DNA of 41,869 nt from Ramlibacter sp. (GTDB lineage: Bacteria; Pseudomonadota; Gammaproteobacteria; Burkholderiales; Burkholderiaceae_C), in contig NZ_JAQGLS010000068.1 in assembly GCF_028292805.1 (NCBI RefSeq), positions 1-41,869 on the forward strand. Direction: 5' to 3'. Numbering within the stretch: the stretch's first letter is position 1; each line of letters opens with the position of its first letter. The position numbers and the translations under genes are program-made. This document shows, piece by piece, positions 1-7,872 of the stretch. The notes beneath the pieces are model-generated. The model saw only the letters and a program-made list of their open reading frames with translations. It made no database searches and was not told the origin of the DNA.

Positions 1-4
1 CCTT

Positions 5-142
5 CGCTGCGCACCATGTGCCCGGGATAGCGCGCATCGACCCGCCGGCAACCCTGTAGGGTGTGCAGCTCCGCTGCGCACCATGTGCCCGGGATGGCGC
101 GCAGCGATCCGGCGGCAGCCCGTAGGGTGTGCGGCTTGGCCC
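5..142. repeat. Hairpin-forming tandem repeat, about 67 bp period
   Basis: Two near-identical units start at about 5 and 72 (shared core CTGCGCACCATGTGCCCGGG) and a third begins at about 122 but breaks off. The junction at 60-82 can fold into a 10-bp stem (GGTGTGCAGC pairing with GCTGCGCACC, one G-U pair) with a 3-nt loop. It lies just beyond the 3' end of the minus-strand receptor gene. This resembles REP-type intergenic repeats; it could also act as a transcript end. The left edge is cut by the window. Confidence 0.6.
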
Positions 143-155
143 GCGGCGAAGCCGT

Positions 156-1139
156 TTACTGCGGCTCGAGCCCGACCTTCTTCACCAGCGCGGCGTACTT
201 CGCGAGCTCGCTGCGGAAGGCCTGCTGGGCCTGCTCGGTGCTGCTGATGGTGATCGTGTTGCCCTGCTTGGCCATCGCTTCCTTCACCGCCGGATCGGCG
301 AAGGCGGCGACCACCGCGTCATGGGCCTTCCTGACGCTGGCGGCGCTCATGCCCTTGGGGCCGATCACGGCGAACCAGGCGTCGACGACGAAATTCGGCA
401 AGCCCTGCTCGGCGAAGGTCGGGATGTCCGGCGCAGCCGCCGTGCGCTGTGCCGTCAGCATGCCGATCGGACGCAGCGCGCCGCTCTTGATGTGCGCCTG
501 CACGCTGGGCAGCGCCGCGGTGCCGAAGTCGACCTGGCCGCCGATCAGGTCGGTGACCATCGGCCCGACGCCCTTGTAGGGGATGTGGCGCGCCGTGGTT
601 CCCGAAGCGTCCAGGAACAGTTCGGTGGCCAGGTGCAGGATGGTGCCGTTGCCACCCGAGGCGAAGTTCAGCGCGCCCGGCTTGCTCTTGAGCAGCGCGA
701 TGAAGTCGCGGCTGTTGGTCGCCGGCACCTTGGCCGGATTCACCACCAGCACCATTGGCGTGGCGCCGACCACTGCGATGGGGGTGAAGTCGCCGGGCAT
801 GTCGAAGGGCAGCGACTTCAGCACACTGGGAAAGATCACCACGTTGTTCGACACCACCGCCAGCGTATTGCCGTCGGGAGCCGAGCGCGCCAGCGCCTGC
901 AGGCCGACGATGCCGCCGGCGCCCGGCTGGTTGTCGACCACGACGGAGGCATTCAGTGCCTTGCCCAGCGCCGGCGCGGCGGCCCGCGTGATCGCGTCGA
1001 CACCGGAACCGGTGGCATTGGGAAGGATGAAGCGGACAGTGCCGGCGGGCTGCGCGAAGCTCGCGAGCGGCGTGGCGGCCAGTGCGGCTGCCATGGCGGC
1101 GAGGCAATGGCGGCGGGTGGGTTGGTGGGTTCGGGTCAT
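156..1139 (-). CDS. Bug/TctC-family periplasmic solute-binding receptor
   Basis: The 327-residue product is an extracytoplasmic receptor of the Bug (tripartite tricarboxylate receptor) family. A Tat-like or Sec signal peptide opens it (two arginines at about residues 9-10, then an Ala-rich stretch ending near Phe-Ala-Gln at about 29). Family hallmarks are visible: an early VRFILPN strand, a DNQPGAGG turn at about residue 70, the PDGNTL motif and an IPYKGVGP segment in the middle. Such proteins bind carboxylates or aromatic acids. No TctA or TctB membrane partners are in the window, which is usual for the large orphan Bug expansions of Burkholderiales. It lies 34 bp downstream of the CoA-transferase gene on the same strand, so it is probably the last gene of that operon. 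The ligand cannot be read from sequence; a substrate of the neighbouring CoA-transferase/lyase pathway is a reasonable guess. Confidence 0.9.
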   Translation of the reverse strand: MTRTHQPTRRHCLAAMAAALAATPLASFAQPAGTVRFILPNATGSGVDAITRAAAPALGKALNASVVVDNQPGAGGIVGLQALARSAPDGNTLAVVSNNVVIFPSVLKSLPFDMPGDFTPIAVVGATPMVLVVNPAKVPATNSRDFIALLKSKPGALNFASGGNGTILHLATELFLDASGTTARHIPYKGVGPMVTDLIGGQVDFGTAALPSVQAHIKSGALRPIGMLTAQRTAAAPDIPTFAEQGLPNFVVDAWFAVIGPKGMSAASVRKAHDAVVAAFADPAVKEAMAKQGNTITISSTEQAQQAFRSELAKYAALVKKVGLEPQ

Positions 1140-1173
1140 GCCAAGTCTCCTGGGATGTTGTCGCCGACGCGGG

Positions 1174-2376
1174 TCAGCTGATCACTGCGCGGGCTCGCAG
1201 ATCGTCGATCTCCCCCGAACTGTACCCGGCCGCGGAGAGCAGCTCGCGGCTGTGCTCGCCCAGCCGCGGCGGCTGCAGCCGCACGCCGAGCCGGCAGCCC
1301 TGCATGGTGATGGGAAAGAGCGTGGTCTTGACCGACTGGCCCGCCTTGGGGCCGTCGGGCAGCGTCACGTCGGCGAGACCGCCGGTGGCCAGCAGGTGTT
1401 CGTCGTCCATCAGGTCCTCGGGACGCCGGATGGGCGCGAAAGGCAGGCCGGCTTTTTCCATGGCGGCGGACAACTCGGCCGCGGTGTGCGGAGCCAGCCG
1501 CTCGCGCAGTGTGGCCAGCAACCTGGGCCGCTGCTGCACGCGCTGGTTGTTGGTGGCCAGGGCCGGCTCCGCCTTCAGGTCGGCGAAGCCGAAGATGTCG
1601 CAGAACTTCTGCCACTGGACGTCGCTCACGGCAGCCAGGAAGATCTGCTCGCCGTCCTTGACGGTGAACACGTCGTAGACCGCCCAGGGGTTGTCGCGGG
1701 CGGGCAGCGGCGCCGCCGGCTTGCCGGTCATCGCGTACTGCAGCATGTGCTGCCCCATCAGGAACACGTTGTTTTCGTAGAGCGCGGACTGCACTTCCAT
1801 GCCCTTGCCGGTGATGCCGCGCTGGATCAGCGCGCCGAGCGCGCCGATGGCGCCGAACAGGCCGCCCATGATGTCGTTGACGCTGGTGCCGGCGCGCACG
1901 GGGTCACCGGGCCGGCCGGTCATGTACGCCAGCCCACCCATCATCTGCACCACTTCGTCGAGCGCCGTGCGGTGCTCGTAAGGCCCCGGCAGGAAGCCTT
2001 TGTGGCTGACGTAGATGACGCGCGGATTGACGGCGCTCAGCGCCGCGTAGTCGAGCCCGTACTTGGCCATGGTACCGGGCTTGAAGTTCTCCGCCACCAC
2101 GTCGGCCGTGGCGCACAGCTGGCGCGCCATCTCGGCGCCTTCGGGCTGGTGCAGATCGATGCAGATGCTCTTCTTGTTGCGGTTGAACATGGGGAAGAAG
2201 CCGGCGCCGGCGCCGAGCAGGCGGCGCGTGTGCTCGCCGCCGATCGGCTCGAGCTTGATCACTTCCGCGCCCATGTCGGCCAGCAGCATGCCGCAGGTCG
2301 GGCCCATCACCATGTGGGTGAATTCGACCACGCGCAGGCCCTTCAGGGGCTGCGGTCCGTTGGCGGCGTCATGCAT
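1174..2376 (-). CDS. CaiB/BaiF family (class III) CoA transferase
   Basis: The 400-residue product matches the usual length of class III CoA transferases, which move CoA between carboxylic acids through an aspartyl-CoA thioester. The N-terminal LRVVEFTHMVMGP strand, the MGAEVIKLEP segment (about 35-44), the NRNKKSICIDL segment (about 65-75) and the VNDIMGG motif with the expected nucleophile Asp168 are all present. The start codon overlaps the end of the lyase gene by 8 bp, so the two are translationally coupled. With an HMG-CoA-lyase-like partner and a nearby hydratase, a role as a succinyl-CoA-dependent transferase for a hydroxy-dicarboxylate (for example citramalate) is plausible but inferred. 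Formyl-CoA/oxalate or other acids cannot be excluded. Confidence 0.9.
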   Translation of the reverse strand: MHDAANGPQPLKGLRVVEFTHMVMGPTCGMLLADMGAEVIKLEPIGGEHTRRLLGAGAGFFPMFNRNKKSICIDLHQPEGAEMARQLCATADVVAENFKPGTMAKYGLDYAALSAVNPRVIYVSHKGFLPGPYEHRTALDEVVQMMGGLAYMTGRPGDPVRAGTSVNDIMGGLFGAIGALGALIQRGITGKGMEVQSALYENNVFLMGQHMLQYAMTGKPAAPLPARDNPWAVYDVFTVKDGEQIFLAAVSDVQWQKFCDIFGFADLKAEPALATNNQRVQQRPRLLATLRERLAPHTAAELSAAMEKAGLPFAPIRRPEDLMDDEHLLATGGLADVTLPDGPKAGQSVKTTLFPITMQGCRLGVRLQPPRLGEHSRELLSAAGYSSGEIDDLRARAVIS

Positions 2377-3331
2377 GGGAAGTCTCCTGGATTTTCATGG
2401 TCCTGGGCAGGCCGGAGCGCCAGACCGAGCCGTGCGTGGCCTCGCCTTGCAGCCAGCCCGCCACCTTGGCGCGCAGTGCCAGCAGGCGGTCGAAGTCCAG
2501 GCCGGTCTCTATGCCCATGCTGGCGAGCATATAGGCCAGGTCTTCGGTGCAGACGTTGCCGCTGGCGCCGGGCGCGTGCGGGCAGCCGCCGATGCCGGCG
2601 GTGCAGGCGTCAAAGCGCGTCATGCCCAGTTGCAGCGCGGCGTAGACGTTGGCCAGCGCCAGCCCGCGGGTGTCGTGAAAGTGGCCGCAGGTCAGGCGAT
2701 CGCCCGCCACCCGCAGCACCTGCTCGAACAGCCGCGAGACCATCGCCGGGTCTGCATAGCCGACGGTGTCGGCCAGGCTGACGCTGTCGACACCGGCATC
2801 CAGCACGGCCCGCACCAGCCGCACCACTTCGGCCGGCTCGACGCGGCCCTGGATGGTGCAGCCGAAGGCGGTGCTGATGCCGACCTCGATCAGCGTGCGG
2901 GCGCCCGAGGCGTCGCGCTCTTCGCGCATGCGCACGATGTCGGCCACCACCTCGTCGGGCGTCTTGCGCAGGTTGGCCAGGCTGTGGGCGTGGCTGGCCG
3001 ACAGCGGCACCAGCATCAGTTCGGCGCTGGCTTCGAGGGCGCGCTGCGCGCCCTTGAGGTTGGGCACCAGCACCGAGGCGCGCAGGCCGGGCAAGGTCTG
3101 GGCAAAGGCCAGCACCTCGCCGGTATCGGCCAGCTGCGGCAGCAAGCGAGGTGGCACGAACGAGCCGACTTCGATCTCGCGCTCGCCGGCGGCATAGGCG
3201 TCGCGGATCCATTCGATCTTGGCGGCGGTGGGCACGATGGTGGCGACGCTTTGCAGGCCGTCGCGCAGGCCCATTTCACGGATCGTCACCTGGCGCGGCA
3301 GCGCCGGCTGAAAAATTGGGGTGGATGGCAT
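2369..3331 (-). CDS. HMG-CoA lyase-like acyl-CoA lyase
   Basis: The 320-residue product belongs to the HMGL-like TIM-barrel family, which cleaves 3-hydroxyacyl-CoA-type substrates by a retro-aldol or Claisen reaction with a divalent metal. The N-terminal REMGLRDGLQ motif supplies the catalytic Arg-Asp pair, GHFHDTRG supplies the two metal histidines, and GIGGCPHAPGASGNV carries the catalytic-loop cysteine of the HMG-CoA lyase signature. Length is typical. It is the first gene of a minus-strand unit with the CoA transferase, and is divergent from a LysR gene with a 73-bp gap. In Chloroflexus the (R)-citramalyl-CoA lyase is a member of this family and is paired with a CaiB-type transferase; that precedent supports citramalyl-CoA as a candidate substrate. 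True HMG-CoA cleavage is the alternative. Confidence 0.9.
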   Translation of the reverse strand: MPSTPIFQPALPRQVTIREMGLRDGLQSVATIVPTAAKIEWIRDAYAAGEREIEVGSFVPPRLLPQLADTGEVLAFAQTLPGLRASVLVPNLKGAQRALEASAELMLVPLSASHAHSLANLRKTPDEVVADIVRMREERDASGARTLIEVGISTAFGCTIQGRVEPAEVVRLVRAVLDAGVDSVSLADTVGYADPAMVSRLFEQVLRVAGDRLTCGHFHDTRGLALANVYAALQLGMTRFDACTAGIGGCPHAPGASGNVCTEDLAYMLASMGIETGLDFDRLLALRAKVAGWLQGEATHGSVWRSGLPRTMKIQETSHA

Positions 3332-3404
3332 ACCCCGAGTTTAGAATTTCCGGGAAACCCTCCTGACGCAATTACGGAACCTTGAAGTTCCGATCCGGAA
3401 TACC
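3332..3404. promoter_or_regulatory. Divergent control region with two dyads
   Basis: The 73-bp gap between the lyase gene and the LysR gene holds two dyads: TTTCC-G-GGAAA at 3347-3357 and GGAAC-N6-GTTCC at 3376-3391. Their placement between divergent genes, one a LysR regulator, makes them candidate operators for that regulator. No clear sigma-70 promoter was identified. Confidence 0.4.
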
Positions 3405-4307
3405 TTGCGCGACTTCGACCTGACCACCTTGCGCCTGTTCGTCTCCGTCTGCGAGACCGGGAACATCGCGCGCGCCGGTGAGCGCGCAAGCATCGTCGGC
3501 TCGGCCATCAGCAAGCGGCTGGCCCAGCTGGAAAGCCAGGTCGGCACGCCGCTGCTGGTGCGCAAGCGCCATGGCGTGCTGCCCACGGCCGCCGGCCAGA
3601 CGCTGCTGGAACATGCCCGCGTGATGCTCGATGGCGCCACCCGCATCGCGCAGGACATGGAGCGCTACGTGGCGGGCGGCAGCGGCCAGGTGCGCATCCT
3701 CGCCTCGGTTTCCGCCATGACCGAGTCGCTGGCCGACGACGTGGCAGCCTTCCTCAAGCAGCCGGCGCACCGCACCATTCAGGTCGACATGGAAGAGCGC
3801 GTCAGCCCGGACATCGTGCGCGGCGTGCGCGAAGGCCGGGCCTCGCTGGGCGTCTGCTGGGACGCGGCCGACGTCAGCGGGCTGCAGTCGCGGCCCTACC
3901 GCGGCGACCGCCTGTGCGTGGTGGTGCCACGAGGCCATCCGCTGGCGGGCCGCCGCAGCCTGCGCTTTGCCGACACGCTGGAGTTCGAGCAGGTCAGCCT
4001 GCCGGTCAACAGCGCCGTCCAGGTGATGCTGCAGCGGCATGCCGCCGACCTGCGGCGCAGCATCATCCACCGCGTGATCGTCACCAACTTCGAAGCCGCG
4101 CTGCGGGTGGTGCGCGCCGGGCTCGCCATCAGCCTGGTGCCGCGCGAGGTGGTGCCGCCGCACGCCAGCGCCGACGGCCTGCGCTGCGTGCCGCTGGACG
4201 AGCCGTGGGCAGCGCGCCGCTTCGTGCTTTGCTACCGCGACGCCCCGACACTCTCGCCGGCCGCGCGGATGCTGCTGGACCACCTTGCCACTCTCGCTTC
4301 ACCATGA
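3405..4307 (+). CDS. LysR-family transcriptional regulator
   Basis: The 300-residue product has an N-terminal winged helix-turn-helix (LRLFVSVCETGNIARAGERASI, followed by the LAQLESQVGTPLLVR segment at about residues 40-55) and a C-terminal effector-binding fold, the standard LysR layout and length. The best start is a TTG at 3405; no ATG or GTG is better placed before the helix-turn-helix. It reads away from the lyase/CoA-transferase unit and overlaps the next gene by an ATGA (4304-4307), so it is co-translated with the hydratase. It probably controls both directions in response to the pathway acid. Confidence 0.9.
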   Translation: MRDFDLTTLRLFVSVCETGNIARAGERASIVGSAISKRLAQLESQVGTPLLVRKRHGVLPTAAGQTLLEHARVMLDGATRIAQDMERYVAGGSGQVRILASVSAMTESLADDVAAFLKQPAHRTIQVDMEERVSPDIVRGVREGRASLGVCWDAADVSGLQSRPYRGDRLCVVVPRGHPLAGRRSLRFADTLEFEQVSLPVNSAVQVMLQRHAADLRRSIIHRVIVTNFEAALRVVRAGLAISLVPREVVPPHASADGLRCVPLDEPWAARRFVLCYRDAPTLSPAARMLLDHLATLASP

Positions 4308-6304
4308 CCGCCACCTTGCAGCTCGGGCCGACCCCGCGCATCCTGTTCCTGTCCAGTGAGCCGCAAGCCATGCAGGCGCAATTGCAGGGGCGGCAGTTGT
4401 CGCGCGTCCAGGCCGGGGCCTTGCGCGACGACGTCTCCACCGACGAGATCACGCCGGTGCGCATCATGTCGCACTACGACGACCGGCTGGCGCGCTTTCC
4501 TTACACCGGCTACACCACGGCCGACGGCGCCCGCCCGATCGCGCCCGGCGCGGTGCAGGCCGGCGGCTTCCGAGTGACGGTGGCCGGGCGCCGCTACGGC
4601 AAGGGCTCGTCGCGCGAGCACAGCCCCGCCGCCGAAAAGCTGGCCGGCGTGCGGCTGGTGATCGCCGACAGCTTCGAGCGCATCTACCGCCAGAACGCCG
4701 ACAACATCGGCCTGTTCACCTCCACCGACCTGGCGCTGGTCGAGCGCATCCGGCGCGGCGAAGCGATCACCGTCGACGAACTGGTGGCCGGGCGCGACGC
4801 CCTGGCTGCCGCGATCCTGCGCAGTGGCGGCCTGCTGCGCTTCGGGCAGCAACACCTGCTTGGCGCGCCTGTCATTGCCGGCTCGGCGCGCGATCCATCC
4901 CCCGACCGTGCCTTGACCCTGTTCGAGAAAATCGTCCAGCGCCACCTCCTCACCACCCCCGTCACCAGCGCCGCCCCCCAGCCCGGCGAAGGCTGCTTCG
5001 TCCACGCCGACTGGCGCTTCATCCACGAGTACTACACCGGCATGGCGGCGCACATGCTGCACGCCACCCTGGGCAAGCCCCTGCGGCTGCACGCGCCCGC
5101 ATCCATCCTGGTGTTCGAGGACCACACTTCGTACACCGAGGAAAGCCCGGCCCACCTGGCCGCCGGCCTGGTGCCCAACATGCAGGCCATGTGCCAGGCC
5201 CAGCGCGACTTCGCCGGCTGCTACGGCCTGCGCGAGTACCGCACGCCGACCGAAGCCGAAGCCCCCGCCGCCAGCGCGAGCGGCCAGCAGGCCGGCATCT
5301 CGCACGCGATGATGGCCGAGCACCACGCATTGCCGGGGCAACTGCTGGCCGGCACCGACTCGCACACGCCGCACAGCGGCGCGCTCGGCTGCGTGGCCTT
5401 CGGTGTCGGCACCACCGACATGGCCAATGCCTTTGTCACCGGCGCCGTGCGGCTGACGATGCAGCCGGTGCTGCGGGTGGAACTGGAAGGCGCCCTGCCC
5501 GCCGGCCTGGCGGCCAAGGACGTGGTGCTGCACCTGCTGCAGCTGCCGGCCATCCAGGCCGGCGGCGGCGTGGGCAAGGTGTTCGAGTTCGGTGGCGCCG
5601 TGGTCCGCGCGCTGTCCACGGACGAACGTGCCACGCTGACCAACATGACGGCCGAGCTCGGCGGCTTGACCGGCATCGTCGAGCCCGATGCAGAGACCGT
5701 GCGCTTCCTCAAGGAGCGGCGCGGCGTCGATTGCGTGATCGCGCCGTGGATGCGCAGCGACCCCGGCGCGGCGTACAGCGAAGTGCTGCGGGTGGATTGC
5801 TCGAAGCTGCAGACGATGGTGGCCGCGCCGGGCGACCCCGGTCACGGGATTGCAATCGAGAACCTGCCGACGCCCGTGCGAATCGACATTGCCTACGGCG
5901 GCTCCTGCACGGCCGGCAAGCGGCAAGACTTCGACCAGTACCACGCGGTGCTGGAGTGGGGGCTGGCGAACGGCTGGCGGGTGCCGGCGCATGTGCAGCT
6001 GTTCCTGCAGTACGGGACGACCGCAGTGCGCGACTATTGCGTCGACCGCGGCTACGACCGCGTGTTCGCGCAGGCGGGGGCGCGGATGCTGCAGCCGTCG
6101 TGCGGAGCCTGCGCGAACTGCGGGCCGGGCTCCTCGGTGCAGGCCCGCCAGGTGACCGTCAGCGCGGTCAACCGGAACTTCCCCGGACGTTCTGGACCCG
6201 GGCAGGTGTGGCTCGCAAGCCCGGCGACGGTGGTGGCGAGCGCGCTGGCCGGGGAGCTGGTTTCGTTCGAGGGACTGCGGCGCCGCACGGCGAATGAGCA
6301 CTAA
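4304..6304 (+). CDS. Single-chain aconitase-superfamily hydratase (LeuD-LeuC order)
   Basis: Starting at the ATG that overlaps the LysR stop, the product is 666 residues. The N-terminal part (about 1-200) is a swivel domain with DDVSTDEITP and the phosphate/carboxylate-binding GSSREHSP motif, as in isopropylmalate isomerase small subunits. The rest is the catalytic aconitase domain with GTDSHTPHSGALG, YGGSCTAGK and PSCGACANCGPG; these supply the three cysteines expected for the 4Fe-4S cluster. Swivel-first order recalls AcnB but without its N-terminal HEAT-like domain. Proteins of this fold hydrate or dehydrate C4-C7 dicarboxylates. Next to a CaiB transferase and an HMGL-type lyase, citraconate/mesaconate-type hydration is plausible (inference). 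Housekeeping aconitase or leucine synthesis is less likely given the context. Confidence 0.85.
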   Translation: MTATLQLGPTPRILFLSSEPQAMQAQLQGRQLSRVQAGALRDDVSTDEITPVRIMSHYDDRLARFPYTGYTTADGARPIAPGAVQAGGFRVTVAGRRYGKGSSREHSPAAEKLAGVRLVIADSFERIYRQNADNIGLFTSTDLALVERIRRGEAITVDELVAGRDALAAAILRSGGLLRFGQQHLLGAPVIAGSARDPSPDRALTLFEKIVQRHLLTTPVTSAAPQPGEGCFVHADWRFIHEYYTGMAAHMLHATLGKPLRLHAPASILVFEDHTSYTEESPAHLAAGLVPNMQAMCQAQRDFAGCYGLREYRTPTEAEAPAASASGQQAGISHAMMAEHHALPGQLLAGTDSHTPHSGALGCVAFGVGTTDMANAFVTGAVRLTMQPVLRVELEGALPAGLAAKDVVLHLLQLPAIQAGGGVGKVFEFGGAVVRALSTDERATLTNMTAELGGLTGIVEPDAETVRFLKERRGVDCVIAPWMRSDPGAAYSEVLRVDCSKLQTMVAAPGDPGHGIAIENLPTPVRIDIAYGGSCTAGKRQDFDQYHAVLEWGLANGWRVPAHVQLFLQYGTTAVRDYCVDRGYDRVFAQAGARMLQPSCGACANCGPGSSVQARQVTVSAVNRNFPGRSGPGQVWLASPATVVASALAGELVSFEGLRRRTANEH

Positions 6305-6366
6305 TGGGTACCTCCTTCGAAATCCTGACTCATAGGCATATTGCTTAGGTAAAACACACTAAGGTC

Positions 6367-6384
6367 GCGCTTTCAGGAAAGCGC
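6367..6384 (+). promoter_or_regulatory. Hairpin that contains the ribosome-binding site
   Basis: GCGCTTTC (6367-6374) pairs perfectly with GAAAGCGC (6377-6384), which ends one base before the ATG at 6385. The only good Shine-Dalgarno match, AGGAA at 6375-6379, lies in the loop and 3' arm. In mRNA this stem would hide the ribosome-binding site, so translation may depend on its opening. Confidence 0.45.
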
Positions 6385-6714
6385 ATGCAGCACCAGGAAA
6401 TCAGGCAATGGAGCGTCGCCGGCGACGACCGTGTCGTCGGCCTCGTCTACAACCGTCCAGGCCACGCCGACGGCCAGACGATCGTCACCTCGCGCGTGGT
6501 CCAGGTCCGGCTGATGGGCCCGGCCGGCACGCCGGTGGCGTTCACCGAATCTGGCAGCGCCTACTGGCTGGGCGATCCCGCCCGGCGCTTCGGGCTGGAC
6601 AATGCCGAGACTTTCGTCTGGCGCCTGTCGCGCAACGAGCCGCCGCCGCGCGACGGCCACCGCGAGCGCCACACCGAAACCACGGTCCTGCACGCCCTGG
6701 TTCCCGTCGAATGA
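6385..6714 (+). CDS. Hypothetical protein, 109 residues
   Basis: The 109-residue product is not recognised. It has no signal peptide or membrane segment and looks like a small soluble beta-rich protein (WSVAGDDRVVGLVYNRPG near the N-terminus, AYWLGDPARRFGLDNAETFVWRLSRNE in the middle). It is supported by an AGGAA ribosome-binding site and an ATGA overlap with the following gene, so the two form a pair. It follows the hydratase gene by 80 bp on the same strand but probably has its own control, given the hairpin at its start. Confidence 0.6.
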   Translation: MQHQEIRQWSVAGDDRVVGLVYNRPGHADGQTIVTSRVVQVRLMGPAGTPVAFTESGSAYWLGDPARRFGLDNAETFVWRLSRNEPPPRDGHRERHTETTVLHALVPVE

Positions 6715-7064
6715 TCCTGGAGCATGACGGCGAGCGCATTGCCGCACTGGAACAGAAGTGGATCACCGAGCTGAAGGTGGTCAGCGACATCTTCGGCTGC
6801 AACACCGACGCCCGCCGCGAGTGGGCGGTCGGCAACCTCGATCCCGCCGACCACGTCGAGCATTACCTGTCCGGATGGCGGCAGAGCAAGCGCGCAGCCT
6901 GGACGCGGCTGCGCTCACTGGCCGATGAACTGCGCGACGCCACCGGCGACACGCCGCAGCAATGGCAGGCGCGGCTGACGCGGCTCGAAGCCATCGCGGG
7001 GCAGCAAGCCAAGGAGCCGCCGCCCACCGCTTCGGCCGAACTCACGCGCAGCGACCACCCGTAG
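6711..7064 (+). CDS. Hypothetical protein, 117 residues
   Basis: This 117-residue product is predicted to be mostly helical and soluble, with a charged N-terminal helix (EHDGERIAALEQKWITELK), a tryptophan-containing middle (YLSGWRQSKRAAWTRLRSLADELRD) and a low-complexity Pro/Ala tail. The start is chosen for its ATGA overlap with the gene before it, which implies coupled translation. No family was recognised. Confidence 0.55.
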   Translation: MILEHDGERIAALEQKWITELKVVSDIFGCNTDARREWAVGNLDPADHVEHYLSGWRQSKRAAWTRLRSLADELRDATGDTPQQWQARLTRLEAIAGQQAKEPPPTASAELTRSDHP

Positions 7065-7314
7065 CATTCCGCATCCCGAGCGCGGCCAGCCAGCCAGGGG
7101 CGACCATCAGCCGTTTGCGGGGGATGCAGCGCATGACAGCCACCGCCGACCTCCAGGCCAGCGACCGTCGCTGGAGCAGCGCCGCCTCGATCCTGCCGTT
7201 CCTGGCCATGAGCGGGTGGTTCGATCCGCCCGGGGCCGGCGCCACCTGGACCAACGCCCTTGGCCAGGCGAGCTGGCCCTCGCCTTCCTCGGGTGGATCG
7301 CCACCAACCTGGCG
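7065..7314. other. Intergenic gap between convergent genes
   Basis: This 250-bp stretch lies between two genes that point at each other. Short open frames exist on both strands, but none has a good ribosome-binding site or recognisable product. I see no clear terminator hairpin with a T run. Confidence 0.4.
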
Positions 7315-7755
7315 TCAGCGATGGTACGGGTTGTGCGGCGCGCGGTCGTGGCGGTTCGGCACCCCATCGCGGTCGGCGTCGCGCCAGCCGCCGCGGCGGC
7401 CGTCGAAGTGGCGGCCGTCGAAATGGCGGTCGTCGAAATAGCGGTCGTGGATGTTCGGCACGCCGTCGCGGTCGGCGTCACCCCAGGCGCCGCGGCGATC
7501 GTGCGAGCGCCCGCCGCGGCCGTGGTAGCTGGTCGGGTAGTAGTACACCGGCGCCGGTTGCACGTACACGGGTGCCGGCTGCACGTAGACCGGACGCGGC
7601 TGGTAATAGATCGGCGCGGGCTGCACATAGCCGCCGAACGGGACGCCGATGGACAGGTGCACGTCGGTGCGGGCATGGGCGGCGGAGGCTGCGCCCAGGG
7701 CGCAGCAGGCGACGAGGGCGGCGAACAGGAATTTGGTGGACGAGAGGCGTTGCAT
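7315..7755 (-). CDS. Small secreted protein with Ca-binding-like DADRDGVPN repeats
   Basis: The 146-residue product begins with a clear Sec signal peptide (about residues 1-29, cleavage near Ala-His-Ala). A Pro/Tyr/Val-Gln repeat region follows (three PVYVQPAP-like units, about 45-72), then a Gly/Arg/His-rich part with two copies of a DADRDGVPN motif. That motif resembles thrombospondin type-3 calcium loops. A short Asp-Arg-His-Phe-Asp-Gly tandem lies between the two. It is probably a periplasmic or cell-surface protein of unknown role; similar short proteins occur in Comamonadaceae. The biased composition makes function assignment unsafe. Confidence 0.75.
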   Translation of the reverse strand: MQRLSSTKFLFAALVACCALGAASAAHARTDVHLSIGVPFGGYVQPAPIYYQPRPVYVQPAPVYVQPAPVYYYPTSYHGRGGRSHDRRGAWGDADRDGVPNIHDRYFDDRHFDGRHFDGRRGGWRDADRDGVPNRHDRAPHNPYHR

Positions 7756-7848
7756 GATGGCTCCCCGGTTGAGAGGACTCCATGGTGCCGCCGGTCGGCT
7801 GAACCAAAGCTGAACGGAATGCAGATCGTGCAGGGCCAGGCACCTCGC

Positions 7849-7869
7849 GCTCCGGTCTGCAACCGGAGC
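7849..7869 (-). terminator. Possible transcript end after the DUF2927-like gene
   Basis: GCTCCGGT (7849-7856) and ACCGGAGC (7862-7869) form a perfect 8-bp stem with a 5-nt loop, 3 bp beyond the stop of the minus-strand gene. No T run follows, so it may be a weak or Rho-assisted end. Confidence 0.4.
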
Positions 7870-7872
7870 GGG

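Noticed and set aside
583-2781. Long open frame on the plus strand opposite the CoA transferase and lyase genes
   Set aside because: It is antisense to two clear genes, has no recognisable product and is the kind of long open frame that GC-rich codon use creates on the opposite strand.
4232-6301. Open frame of about 690 codons on the minus strand opposite the hydratase
   Set aside because: The plus strand carries every aconitase motif; the minus frame is low-complexity Gly/Ala/Arg/His text with no domain.
7042-7254. Small 70-codon open frame on the minus strand in the gap after the two hypothetical genes
   Set aside because: It has no ribosome-binding site, no signal peptide, no recognisable motif, and overlaps the end of the preceding gene in antisense.
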